Part shown: positions 39,914 to 48,087 of the stretch, piece after piece
How positions within the stretch are numbered: the first letter of the stretch is position 1
Layout of the letters: each line of letters opens with the position of its first letter
Assembly: GCA_034211175.1 (NCBI GenBank)
Contig: JAXHUH010000308.1
Location: forward strand, 8,844 to 72,843
DNA length: 64,000 bases
DNA from: JAXHUH01 sp034211175
GTDB taxonomy: Bacteria > Actinomycetota > Acidimicrobiia > Acidimicrobiales > CAIXPF01
Reading direction: 5' to 3'
Made by a program: the position numbers and the translations under genes
Notes under the pieces: generated by a model
The model's input: the letters and a program-made list of their open reading frames with translations, nothing else
What the model was told of the DNA's origin: nothing
Databases searched by the model: none

Positions 39914-40525
39914 GTGATCGACCGCACCGAGCTGGTGGCACTGCGCGAGGACCTGCTCCGCGACGACGGCCCGGCCGTCGACGACGAGGTCGGGGCCGTC
40001 GCAACGCCGCATCCGCTGTCGATCGGCGGGTTCGACCTCGGGTTCCGCTGGCTGCCGGCCAGCCGCTACGTGCCCTTCGGCGAGGACCCGGTCCTGCACT
40101 TCAAGCACATGCTGCTGCCGGCGCTCGCGCTGGCCCTCGGCCCGATCGCCGTCTACATGCGGCTCCTGCGGACCGACATGATCGCCACGCTGCAGGAGGA
40201 CTACATCAACGTGGCCAAGGCCAAGGGCATGGGCACCATGCGGATCCTGGTCGGCCACGCCCTGCGTCCGTCGAGCTTCACGCTGCTGACCGTCCTCGGC
40301 ATCAACATCGGTGCGCTGATCGGCGGCAGCCTCATCATCGAGGCGATCTTCACCCTGCCCGGCCTCGGGTCCTACATCTACACCGCGGTCTTCCAGCGCG
40401 ACTACATCGTCATCCAGGGGATGGTCGTCGTCATCGCCGTCGGCTACGTCTTCGCCAACTTCGCCGTCGACCTCCTGTACGCCGTTCTCGACCCGAGGGT
40501 GCGCCATGCTCGAGCAATCGCCTAG
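39914..40525 (+). pseudogene. Truncated DppB-type ABC permease remnant
   Basis: Only the C-terminal part of a DppB-like permease is present (203 residues against about 310-340). The end is normal: HMLLPALALALGPIAVYMRL, the permease loop EDYINVAKAKGMGTMRILVGHALRP and two further helices up to LLYAVLDPRVRH. The N-terminal helix is absent, and the loop-like start (DRTELVALREDLL) runs directly into IGGFDLGFRWLPASRYVPF, so the segment holding the second and third helices appears deleted. Upstream in-frame sequence to about 39848 is hydrophilic. dppC overlaps its end by 20 bases. The product is probably non-functional. Confidence 0.75.
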
Positions 40526-41453
40526 CCCGAACGCCACCGGCGTGCGGTCCGACGAGGACTCGGAGTTCGCGGACCCGGCCTCCGAGGCCGGCATGGACGC
40601 CGAGGCGATCGAGGCGCTCGACGCCGAGCACGTCTACCAGGGCCGCAAGCTCGGCATCCTCTTCTGGTGCTGCGTGGGCTGGCTCGTCGTGCTGGGGCTG
40701 GCCGCCATCTTCGCCGACCTGCTCCCGCTGAAGGACCCGTCCGCGGCGTTCGCGGGCACGAGCCGCAACGGCCCCTCGGCCGAGTACTGGTTCGGCAACT
40801 CCAACATCGGCGCCGACATCTTCTCCCAGGTGATCTACGGAGCCCGCCGCTCGCTCGGCGTCAGCTTCAGCGCCACGGCCGCCGGCCTGCTCGTCGGCGG
40901 GGCGATCGGCCTCACCGCCGGCTTCTACCGGGGCTCGCTCGAGAGCTTCATCACCTCCGCCCTGGACGTGCTGCTCTCGTTCCCCGCGCTGGTGCTGGCG
41001 CTGGCCCTCGTCATCTTCCTCGGCCAGGGCGCCCCGACGGTCGCACTGGCCCTGGCCATCCTGGCCGTGCCCTCGATCGCCCGTGTCACCCGGGCCGCGA
41101 CGCTCGTCCACTCCCAGCGGGAGTTCGTGCTCGCCTCACGCACCCTGGGCGCCCGCAACGGGCGGATCATGGTCCGCGAGGTGCTCCCCAACGTGCTCCC
41201 GGCGATGTTCTCGTTCGCGCTGATCAACGTCGCGGTGCTCATCGTCGTCGAGGGCGCCCTGGCGTTCCTCGGCATCGGCGACGCCACGGAGCCGGCGTGG
41301 GGCGTGATGATCAACAACGGCCGGGCCAGCCTGGACGAGGCACCCCACATCGTGCTGTTCCCGGCGCTGTTCATGTTCCTGACGATCCTCTCGCTGAACC
41401 TCATCGGCGACAAGCTCCAGGAGATCCTCGACGTGCGGGAGGCCAAGCTCTGA
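40506..41453 (+). CDS. dppC: Peptide/opine-type ABC transporter permease, DppC type
   Basis: A 315-residue inner-membrane permease. After a 45-residue acidic N-terminus come a first helix (ILFWCCVGWLVVLGLAAIFA), a periplasmic loop (GNSNIGADIFSQVIYGARRS) and five more helices. The cytoplasmic loop contacting the ATPases reads EFVLASRTLGARNGRIMVREVLPN, and AFLGIGDATEPAWGVMI is typical. It overlaps the permease remnant by 20 bases, and its stop shares one base with the next start (TGATG). Needs a partner permease, which is damaged here. Confidence 0.94.
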   Translation: MLEQSPSPNATGVRSDEDSEFADPASEAGMDAEAIEALDAEHVYQGRKLGILFWCCVGWLVVLGLAAIFADLLPLKDPSAAFAGTSRNGPSAEYWFGNSNIGADIFSQVIYGARRSLGVSFSATAAGLLVGGAIGLTAGFYRGSLESFITSALDVLLSFPALVLALALVIFLGQGAPTVALALAILAVPSIARVTRAATLVHSQREFVLASRTLGARNGRIMVREVLPNVLPAMFSFALINVAVLIVVEGALAFLGIGDATEPAWGVMINNGRASLDEAPHIVLFPALFMFLTILSLNLIGDKLQEILDVREAKL

Positions 41454-42844
41454 TGGCGGGAAGCGGGAGCGCCCACCTCCGTCCCAGTGACGAGACCCTG
41501 CTGCGGGCCGAGAACCTCGTCGTCGAGTTCCCGGTCGGGACCACGGGCCTCAAGGTCCACGCGGTCAGCGACGTCAGCTTCGACCTGCGCGAGGGCGAGA
41601 CCCTCGGCCTCGTCGGCGAGTCCGGCTGCGGGAAGAGTACGACGGGCCGCGCGCTGATGCTCGTGCCCCCGCCGACCGCGGGCAGCATCGCCCTCGAGGG
41701 CGAGAACCTGCTCGCCCTCGACAAGGACCAGGTCCGCAGCCTCCGGTCCCGGCTGCAGATGATCTTCCAGGACCCGATCTCGTCGCTGAACCCGCGGCGC
41801 ACGGTGCGCGACATCGTCGCCGAGCCGCTCACCATCCAGTGGGGCGAGAGCTTCCAGCGGCCGTGGGTCGCGCGGACCTGGGAGCGCTACGCCAAGTGGA
41901 TGGTGCGCACGTGGCGCTGGGCGTGGACCTACGCCCGCTACGCGCTCCCGGTGCTCGGCATCGGCCTGCTGATGTGGCTCATCGGTGACGCCGCGACCGG
42001 CCGCTCGCTCGACGGCGCGCTCGGTTGGCTCAAGGACGTGTCGCCCTTCGTCTACATCCCGGGCCTCGTGGCCGTCGCCCCGTTCGCCATCGGGCTCGCG
42101 GCGACGTTCGCGCTGTGGCTGGTGTTGGTGGTCCTGCTGCCGTTCGCGTCGATACCGCGGATGCTGCGCATGCGCTCCGGGCGCGCCGAGTTCAACGAGC
42201 GGGCCGACGCCAAGGTGCACGAGGTCCTCTCGACGGTCGGCCTCGACCCCGACACCGCGATGCCGAAGCGGCCCCACGAGTTCTCCGGCGGCCAGTGCCA
42301 GCGGATCTGCATCGCCCGGGCGCTCGTGCTCGACCCGAAGGTGATCATCTGCGACGAGCCGGTCTCCGCGCTCGACGTGTCGGTCCAGGCCCAGATCCTC
42401 AACCTGCTCGAGGACATGAAGGCGGCCTACGGGCTCACGCTCGTGTTCATCGCCCACGACCTGGCCGTGGTGAAGAACGTGAGCGACCGGGTGGCGGTCA
42501 TGTACCTCGGCAAGATCTGCGAGGTCGCGCCCTCCGACGACATCTACGAGGAGCCGGCCCACCCGTACACCGCGGCGCTGCTCAGCGCGATCCCGGTACC
42601 CGACCCGACGATCGACCAGCGGGAGATCCGGGGCATCGGCGGCGAGCTGCCGTCCCCGATCGCACCGCCGAGCGGTTGCCGGTTCCGGACCCGCTGCCCG
42701 AGGGCCCAGGAGCGGTGCGCGACCGAGGAGCCGGTGATGCGGGGGCTGAACGACGGCCACTTCGTCGCCTGCCACTTCCCGCTCGTCGGCGAGGAGGCCC
42801 CGGCCTCGGACCTCGGTGGCGAGCAGCTGGCCGGCGCCGTCTGA
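41453..42844 (+). CDS. DppF-type ABC ATPase with a membrane-helix insertion
   Basis: A 463-residue ATPase of the oligopeptide class with all motifs: Walker A GESGCGKST (residues 55-63), Q-loop IFQDPISSLNPRRTV (104-118), signature EFSGGQCQR (276-284), Walker B VIICDEPVSALD (297-308), H-loop FIAHDLAVV and the C-terminal CRFRTRCPRAQERC. Between the Q-loop and the signature, where relatives have a short helical linker, about 118 residues (131-248) are inserted. They include a Trp/Arg-rich helix and two strong membrane segments, YALPVLGIGLLMWLIGD and the region 204-230. Reading frame, codon use and flanking homology continue unbroken, so it does not look like a frameshift. No substrate-binding protein gene is in the window. 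Confidence 0.92.
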   Translation: MAGSGSAHLRPSDETLLRAENLVVEFPVGTTGLKVHAVSDVSFDLREGETLGLVGESGCGKSTTGRALMLVPPPTAGSIALEGENLLALDKDQVRSLRSRLQMIFQDPISSLNPRRTVRDIVAEPLTIQWGESFQRPWVARTWERYAKWMVRTWRWAWTYARYALPVLGIGLLMWLIGDAATGRSLDGALGWLKDVSPFVYIPGLVAVAPFAIGLAATFALWLVLVVLLPFASIPRMLRMRSGRAEFNERADAKVHEVLSTVGLDPDTAMPKRPHEFSGGQCQRICIARALVLDPKVIICDEPVSALDVSVQAQILNLLEDMKAAYGLTLVFIAHDLAVVKNVSDRVAVMYLGKICEVAPSDDIYEEPAHPYTAALLSAIPVPDPTIDQREIRGIGGELPSPIAPPSGCRFRTRCPRAQERCATEEPVMRGLNDGHFVACHFPLVGEEAPASDLGGEQLAGAV

Positions 42845-43144
42845 GGACCACACGCCGCCACTGATGAGCGACGCCGACCGCTGGGTTCGCCCGGCGGTCG
42901 GTCGCGTCCGGCCCGGGTTCCCGCTGCCGGCCCGGCCCGGCGTGGCGAGCCCGATCTGGTACGCGCAACTGGCCACCAGATGGCGAGCTCGCGGACCAGA
43001 TCCAGGTGCCCGTCCCGATCCGGGACGCGCATCGAACCACCACGTGGCGAGCTCGCGTACCGGATCCGGGTCGAGACGGGGTGACGTCGCCCGTGGTCGG
43101 GCAGCGAGGTTCGGGCGGCGGCGTTCAGCCGGCGCGCCGGCCGC
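42845..43144. repeat. Intergenic region with repeated palindromic units
   Basis: A 300-base gap between convergent genes, with no gene visible. Two direct copies of a 34-base unit (42974-43007 and 43038-43071) match at 28 positions and contain TGGCGAGCTCGCG, whose core GCGAGCTCGC is palindromic. An inverted relative lies at 42942-42965 (GTGGCGAGCCCGATCTGG). They could fold into long hairpins and may act as a bidirectional terminator. Confidence 0.75.
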
Positions 43145-44455
43145 TCACCAGCGCAGCGCCTCGTAGCGGGAGCGGTGGGCGATGACCTCGTCGACGTAGA
43201 CGTCGGACTGGTTGTACCGGCGGATCGCGGCGCGGAGCCCGTCGTTGGTCGAGGTGTCGAGCCCGGTCCGGCAGAGCAGGTCTGCCGCGGCGAGGGCGGC
43301 GTCGTAGTAGTTGTGGGGATCGGCGATGCCGTCGCCCGAGCCGTCCCGACCGACGATCGACCACGTCGTCGGGATGAACTGCATCGGGCCGACCGCGCGG
43401 TCGTGGGTGCCGTCGCCGTCGACCGCACCACCGTCGGAGTCGAGGACCTCGGCCACCCCGTCGGAACCGTCGAGCACCCGCCCGTACACCCGAGGGGTCA
43501 CGTTGCCCTGCGCGTCGACCGACGCGCCGCCGTGGTTGCCGTGCTTGGTCTCCACGTAGGAGATCCCTGCGAGCACCGTCCAGTCGAGGTTGCACCCGGG
43601 ATGTCGTTCGGCGTTGCGTGCCGCGGCGCTCCACAGGGCGTCGAGCACGACCAGGGCGAGGTCGGACCCGACGACCTCCGCCTCCAGGCGGGTCGCCCGC
43701 AGGCGCTCGGCGAGGTCGGTGAGCGCGGCGCTCAGCTCGTTCTGGCGGGCCGCCGCCCGGTCACGCTCGGCGACGGTCGCGACCCGGCGCTCGCCGAGCT
43801 CGACGAGCAGGCGCCGGACGAGTGCGAGCTCGGCCCGAGCCGCGGCGAGATCGGCTTCGGCACGGTCGAGGCGGTCGTAGGCACCGGTCCTCGCCCGTTC
43901 GAGCTCGTCGAGGCGGTCGAGGGTCACGTCGATCGCGGCGTTCGAGTACTTGTCGACCCGGGCCGGCTCCGATGCGTCCTCGGGGTCCGGTCGGAGCCGC
44001 TCGGCGAGGTCGTCACCGGCCACGTAGCCGGCGACGGCGACGGCCTCGACGTCGTCGGTGGCCAGGCGGATGGCCAGGCCGAGGTCGTCGAGGTCGACCT
44101 CGGCACCGTCGATCCGCCCGCTGGCATCGGCTGCGGCGACGATGGCCTCGGCCTCGCGCTGGCGCAGCGTGGCCGCGGCCTCGTCGAGCTGGACGAGCAC
44201 GTCGGCCGCGTCGGCCTCGGCCGCGACCGCGGCCTCGAGTGCCGCCTCCGTGGCATCGATCTCGGACAGGACGGCGTCGAGCGCCGGTGACCGGACCGCG
44301 ATCGTGTCGAGGTCGGGCGCGCCGGGGGAGGGCTGGGCTCCCGCCCGGTCGAGGACGGAGACGGAGCAGGCGGCGTAGACCGCCAGCACGACGGCTCGAC
44401 GTCTCGCTCGGCGACGGTGGCGGGACCGTCGATCGTCACTGGTCGGTTCGCTCAT
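43145..44455 (-). CDS. Secreted coiled-coil protein with lytic transglycosylase-like domain
   Basis: A 436-residue envelope protein. A basic N-terminus and hydrophobic segment (AVVLAVYAACSVSVL) act as signal or anchor. A long Ala/Glu-rich coiled coil (about residues 60-280) follows, and the C-terminal 150 residues resemble a lytic transglycosylase: NLDWTVLAGISYVETKHGNH with the presumed catalytic glutamate, AVGPMQFIPTTW, DPHNYYDAALAAADLLC and AIRRYNQSDVYVDEV. It probably cleaves peptidoglycan outside the membrane. ATG 44455; TAGCCT near 44500 on the minus strand is a possible -10 box. Confidence 0.88.
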   Translation of the reverse strand: MSEPTSDDRRSRHRRRARRRAVVLAVYAACSVSVLDRAGAQPSPGAPDLDTIAVRSPALDAVLSEIDATEAALEAAVAAEADAADVLVQLDEAAATLRQREAEAIVAAADASGRIDGAEVDLDDLGLAIRLATDDVEAVAVAGYVAGDDLAERLRPDPEDASEPARVDKYSNAAIDVTLDRLDELERARTGAYDRLDRAEADLAAARAELALVRRLLVELGERRVATVAERDRAAARQNELSAALTDLAERLRATRLEAEVVGSDLALVVLDALWSAAARNAERHPGCNLDWTVLAGISYVETKHGNHGGASVDAQGNVTPRVYGRVLDGSDGVAEVLDSDGGAVDGDGTHDRAVGPMQFIPTTWSIVGRDGSGDGIADPHNYYDAALAAADLLCRTGLDTSTNDGLRAAIRRYNQSDVYVDEVIAHRSRYEALRW

Positions 44456-44645
44456 GCGTGGTTCCGGGCCCACAGCGGCTCGGGCCGGACGCCTCAGGCT
44501 AGTCCCCAACGCAGGGGTGAACATCGACGGGCCCCGCCCGGCCGCGCTCCGGGGTCGTCCGGGCCGGCGGATGGCGTCGGGCACATCGACGCGGCCATGC
44601 TGTCGGGGCGCCAACACCCACCGCCCATCAAGGGGAACCGAGCCG

Positions 44646-45485
44646 ATGTCCGACCGAGTCACCGTCTCCGTCACCGATGGCGTCGCCGACGTCCGCATGA
44701 ACCGCCCCGACAAGCTGAACGCGCTCGACCCGGCGATGTTCGCGGCGCTGGGCGAGGCAGGCGACGCCATCGCGGCCGACCCGTCGGTCCGGGCGGTCGT
44801 GCTGTCGGGCGAGGGCCGCGGCTTCTGCGCCGGCCTCGACTTCGGCAGCTTCCAGTCGATGGCCGAGCGCGGCGGCCCGAAGCAGGGTGACGGTGACGGC
44901 GGCGGCGAGCGCAAGGTCGACCTCGGAGCGCGGCCCGAGGGGCGCATCACCAACACCGGCCAGCACGCCGTGTACGTGTGGACGTCGATGCCGGCGCCCG
45001 TGATCGCCGCCGTGCACGGCGTGGCGCTCGGCGGCGGCTGCCAGATCGCGCTCGGCGCCGACCTGCGCATCGTGGCCCCCGATGCCCGCATGTCCGTGCT
45101 CGAGATCCGCTGGGGCCTGGTGCCCGACATGTGCGGCACCCAGCTGCTGCCCCGCCTCGTCGGCCTCGACGTGGCCAAGGAGCTGACCTTCACCGGCCGC
45201 ATGGTCGAGGGCACCGAGGCCGTGCAGATCGGTCTGGCCACCAAGCTGAGCGACGATCCCCGCGCCGCCGCGCTGGAGATGGCCGGCGAGATCGCCGCCA
45301 AGAACCCCCACGCCGTGCGGGGCGCGAAGTCGCTGCTGGAGCTGGCCGGCGAGGCGTCGCTCGAGGACGGGTTCAAGGCCGAGGAGCGGACGATCTCGTC
45401 GCTGATCGGCACGCCGAACCAGGTCGAGGCGGTCATGGCCTACTTCGAGAAGCGCGACCCGGTCTTCACCGACCCCACCCCCTGA
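44646..45485 (+). CDS. Enoyl-CoA hydratase/isomerase family protein
   Basis: Crotonase-fold protein of 279 residues. The N-terminal VRMNRPDKLNALDPAMF, the oxyanion-hole segments GRGFCAGLDF and AVHGVALGGGCQIALGAD, and the active-site region MSVLEIRWGLVPDM are present. The glutamates of true hydratases cannot be confirmed, so isomerase or other crotonase chemistry is possible. A glycine-rich insertion (GDGDGGGERK) lies near residue 80. AAGGGGAA precedes ATG 44646. Confidence 0.92.
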   Translation: MSDRVTVSVTDGVADVRMNRPDKLNALDPAMFAALGEAGDAIAADPSVRAVVLSGEGRGFCAGLDFGSFQSMAERGGPKQGDGDGGGERKVDLGARPEGRITNTGQHAVYVWTSMPAPVIAAVHGVALGGGCQIALGADLRIVAPDARMSVLEIRWGLVPDMCGTQLLPRLVGLDVAKELTFTGRMVEGTEAVQIGLATKLSDDPRAAALEMAGEIAAKNPHAVRGAKSLLELAGEASLEDGFKAEERTISSLIGTPNQVEAVMAYFEKRDPVFTDPTP

Positions 45486-45536
45486 GCGCCCCGGCCCGCC
45501 CGGCCCGCCCGAACCGACGCCGTCGACGCCTCGGGG

Positions 45537-47126
45537 TCAGTAGCCGACCGTGGCGCCGGTCCGGGCCCGGGGGTCGGCGCCGCCGGCGAGGACCTCGCCG
45601 TTGCGCTCGAGGTCGATCACGTGGGCGTGGCCGTAGTTGGCGGCCCGCCGAGCCACGACGTGGCCCCGGCCGGTGAGGCCGGCGTCCCAGCCGGCCGGTG
45701 CGTGGGGCTCGATCTGCACCACGGTGGCGTCCGGGTCCTCCCAGGTGTCGAACCCGGTGCCCTCGGTGGCCAGGGCCCAACGCGCCGAACCCACGGCGGC
45801 CCCGGCGCTCCGGTGCCGTCGCAGCAGGCGCTCGAGCAGCTGCAGCACGACCTGGGGCTGCGCGTCGCCGCCCATCGTGCCGAGCACGGCGCGCAGGCGG
45901 CCGTCCGGGTGGGTGACGAGTGCGGGGGCGAGGGTGTGCGGCGGTCGGCGGCCGGGCCGGTACTCGGCGGGGTGGCCCTCGTCGACGCTGAACCCGATGC
46001 CCCGGTTGTGGAGGAAGATCGCGGTCCTCGGCTCGATGACGTGGGCGCCGAACCCGGACGCGTTGGACTGGATCAGCGAGACGCCCATGCGGTCGGCGTC
46101 GACCGCGCAGAGGTACATCGTGCCGCCACCCGCGAACCGCTCCCGCAACACGGCCCGGCGGTCGGGGTCGATGGCGGCGCGGCGGGGCGCCAGGCGCTCC
46201 GGGGAGATCAGCCGGGCGCCGTCGGCGTCGTCGGCGAGCACGGCCGGGCGGTCGTGGCCGGCCTGGCGGGCCGCCTCGATCAGCAGGTGGGCGCCGAGCG
46301 GGTCGTCGCCGTCCGCGGGCAGATCGAGCCCGGCGGCGATCCACGCGCCCGCCAGGTTGAGGTAGCCCTGCGAGTTCGGCGGGACCGTCCACACCCGGTG
46401 GCCCCAGACGTCGACGCCGAGCGGTGCCACCCAGTCGGCCTGGGAGCGGGCCAGGTCGTCGGTCGTGTACTCGCCCCCGCCGAGCCCGAGCAGGCCCTCA
46501 CCGAACGGGCCCCCGTAGAAGGCGTCGCGTCCACCGGCGGCGATGGCGACGAGCGCTGCCGCGAGCCCCGGGCGCCGGACGAGCTCACCGGAGGCCGGGG
46601 CCGGCTCGAAGTCGTGGGGCCCGGCCACGCCCGCCAACGCGTTGACCACGGACGCGGCGAGCAGCGGCGACGCGGGGAAGCCGTTCGCCGCGTAGCCCGC
46701 GGCGGGGGCCAGCACCTCGCGCAGCGGGAGCCGGCCGAAGCGCTCGTGGAGCGTGGTCCAACCGTCGACGCAGCCGGGCACGGTCACCGAGCGGATGTCG
46801 CCCCGGAACGGCATCTGCCGATGGCCCTCGGCGCGCAGGCGCTCGGGATCGGCGCCGCTGCCGGCCCGGCCCGACGCGTTGAGCACCGCCGGGGGCCCGT
46901 CACCGGTGTGCACCAGCGCGAACAGGTCGCCGCCCATGCCGCACATGTGCTGGCTGGTGACCGCCAGCACCGCCGACGCGGCCACCGCGGCGTCCACGGC
47001 GCTGCCGCCGGCACGCAGCATGGCGATGCCGGCCGAGGAGGCGAGGTGGTCGACGCTGCACACCATCCCGCCCGGGGCCCGCAGCGTCCACGACCGGCGC
47101 GGCTCGCCGGCGGCGGGGCCGCTCAT
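45537..47126 (-). CDS. ggt: Gamma-glutamyltransferase family protein
   Basis: Ntn-hydrolase of 529 residues that processes itself and transfers or hydrolyses gamma-glutamyl groups. The large-subunit part has MVCSVDHLASSAGIAMLRAGG, SAVDAAVAASAVLAV and GMGGDLFALVH. The probable nucleophile is Thr336 in GGTMYLCAVDADRMG, followed by VSLIQSNASGFG and FLHNRGIGFS. GTMGGDAQPQ near the C-terminus is typical. No signal peptide is evident. ATG 47126 overlaps the stop of the glycerophosphodiesterase by four bases (ATGA). Cephalosporin-acylase-like substrates are also possible for this subgroup. Confidence 0.92.
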   Translation of the reverse strand: MSGPAAGEPRRSWTLRAPGGMVCSVDHLASSAGIAMLRAGGSAVDAAVAASAVLAVTSQHMCGMGGDLFALVHTGDGPPAVLNASGRAGSGADPERLRAEGHRQMPFRGDIRSVTVPGCVDGWTTLHERFGRLPLREVLAPAAGYAANGFPASPLLAASVVNALAGVAGPHDFEPAPASGELVRRPGLAAALVAIAAGGRDAFYGGPFGEGLLGLGGGEYTTDDLARSQADWVAPLGVDVWGHRVWTVPPNSQGYLNLAGAWIAAGLDLPADGDDPLGAHLLIEAARQAGHDRPAVLADDADGARLISPERLAPRRAAIDPDRRAVLRERFAGGGTMYLCAVDADRMGVSLIQSNASGFGAHVIEPRTAIFLHNRGIGFSVDEGHPAEYRPGRRPPHTLAPALVTHPDGRLRAVLGTMGGDAQPQVVLQLLERLLRRHRSAGAAVGSARWALATEGTGFDTWEDPDATVVQIEPHAPAGWDAGLTGRGHVVARRAANYGHAHVIDLERNGEVLAGGADPRARTGATVGY

Positions 47127-47911
47127 CGCCACTCGCCCCGCCGCTCGAGGACCTCGCGCAGCAGCGCCGGGCGGTCGGTCATGATGCCGTGGGCCCCGAG
47201 GTCGAGGAGGCGCTCCATCTCGGCGGCCTCGTCGATCGTCCAGACGTGGATGTGGATCCCGAACCGGTCGGCCGAGGCGACGAAGCGCTCGTCGACGATC
47301 GGGATCTCCGGGCCGGGGCCGAGCTTCTGCGACGGTGGCACGGAGGCGACGAGCCCCCCGATGCCACCGACCGGGACCTTGAAGCTGGCGGCGCGCAGCT
47401 TGGCGACCTCGGCGGGGGAGAGGGCGGTGCACGCCGCCGGGCCGAACACCTCCCGCACCCGGTCGAGGCGCGTGCCGGAGAACGAGCCGACGCACACCCG
47501 ATCGAGCGCACCGAGCCGGTCGAGCAGGACGATGAGCGGCTCGGTGGCGTCGTCCGACTTCGGATCGATGCTGAAGCGGGTCTCCGGCCAGGTGACGAGC
47601 AGCTCCTCGAGCGTCGGCACCCGCTCGTCGGACGGCTCGCCGTCGGGGTCGAGGAGGCGCGCCTCGCGCACCTCGTCGAAGGTGAGCTCGGCGATCACAC
47701 CGTCGCGGTCGGCGATGTCGTCGAGCGCATCGTCGTGCACGGCGACGAGGACGCCGTCGCGGGTCAGGTGGCAGTCGGTCTCGAGGTAGCGGTACCCGAG
47801 GTCGACGGCGCGCCCGAACGCGGCGAGCGAGTTCTGGGGTGCGTCGAGGGCACCGCCGCGATGGGCGATCGCGACGGGCGGCGCCTCGGCGAGGTACGGA
47901 TGGGCGGGCAC
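47123..47911 (-). CDS. Glycerophosphodiester phosphodiesterase
   Basis: A 262-residue GDPD-family TIM-barrel enzyme that hydrolyses glycerophosphodiesters. The HRGG motif with the catalytic histidine (VAIAHRGGALDAPQNSLAAF), ETDCHLTRDGVLVAVHDDAL with metal-binding acids and second histidine, and the C-terminal HVWTIDEAAEMERLLDLG are present. No signal peptide, so cytoplasmic. GTG 47911 follows TAGGAA by seven bases. It is translationally coupled to the downstream gamma-glutamyltransferase gene. Confidence 0.94.
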   Translation of the reverse strand: MPAHPYLAEAPPVAIAHRGGALDAPQNSLAAFGRAVDLGYRYLETDCHLTRDGVLVAVHDDALDDIADRDGVIAELTFDEVREARLLDPDGEPSDERVPTLEELLVTWPETRFSIDPKSDDATEPLIVLLDRLGALDRVCVGSFSGTRLDRVREVFGPAACTALSPAEVAKLRAASFKVPVGGIGGLVASVPPSQKLGPGPEIPIVDERFVASADRFGIHIHVWTIDEAAEMERLLDLGAHGIMTDRPALLREVLERRGEWR

Positions 47912-47992
47912 GGGGCGTTTCCTACCACCTGGTCCCCGGGCCGCGACGAACGGGCACGCGCCGCCGGCCAGCCCCCGGCGGCGACGTCATCC

Positions 47993-48060
47993 CGTTCTGG
48001 CCAACCCGCCGACCACCGGCGGCGCGATCCACGGGCCGGTTCGGCGACCTCCCGTTCTGG
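47993..48060. repeat. Copy of the 52-base palindromic element, reversed
   Basis: CGTTCTGG (47993-48000), 12 bases, CCACCGGCGG (48013-48022), 13 bases, CCGGTTCG (48036-48043). This is the reverse complement of the arrangement at 30959-31010. A further outer arm CGTTCTGG stands alone at 48053-48060. Located between the start of the glycerophosphodiesterase gene and the end of the cyclopropane synthase gene. Confidence 0.85.
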
Positions 48061-48087
48061 ATCGGCAGGGACAGCGCTCGCCTCGGC

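Noticed and set aside
44456..45436. Long N-terminal extension of the lytic transglycosylase-like frame
   Set aside because: It lies antisense to the enoyl-CoA hydratase gene; the signal sequence right after ATG 44455 marks the true start.
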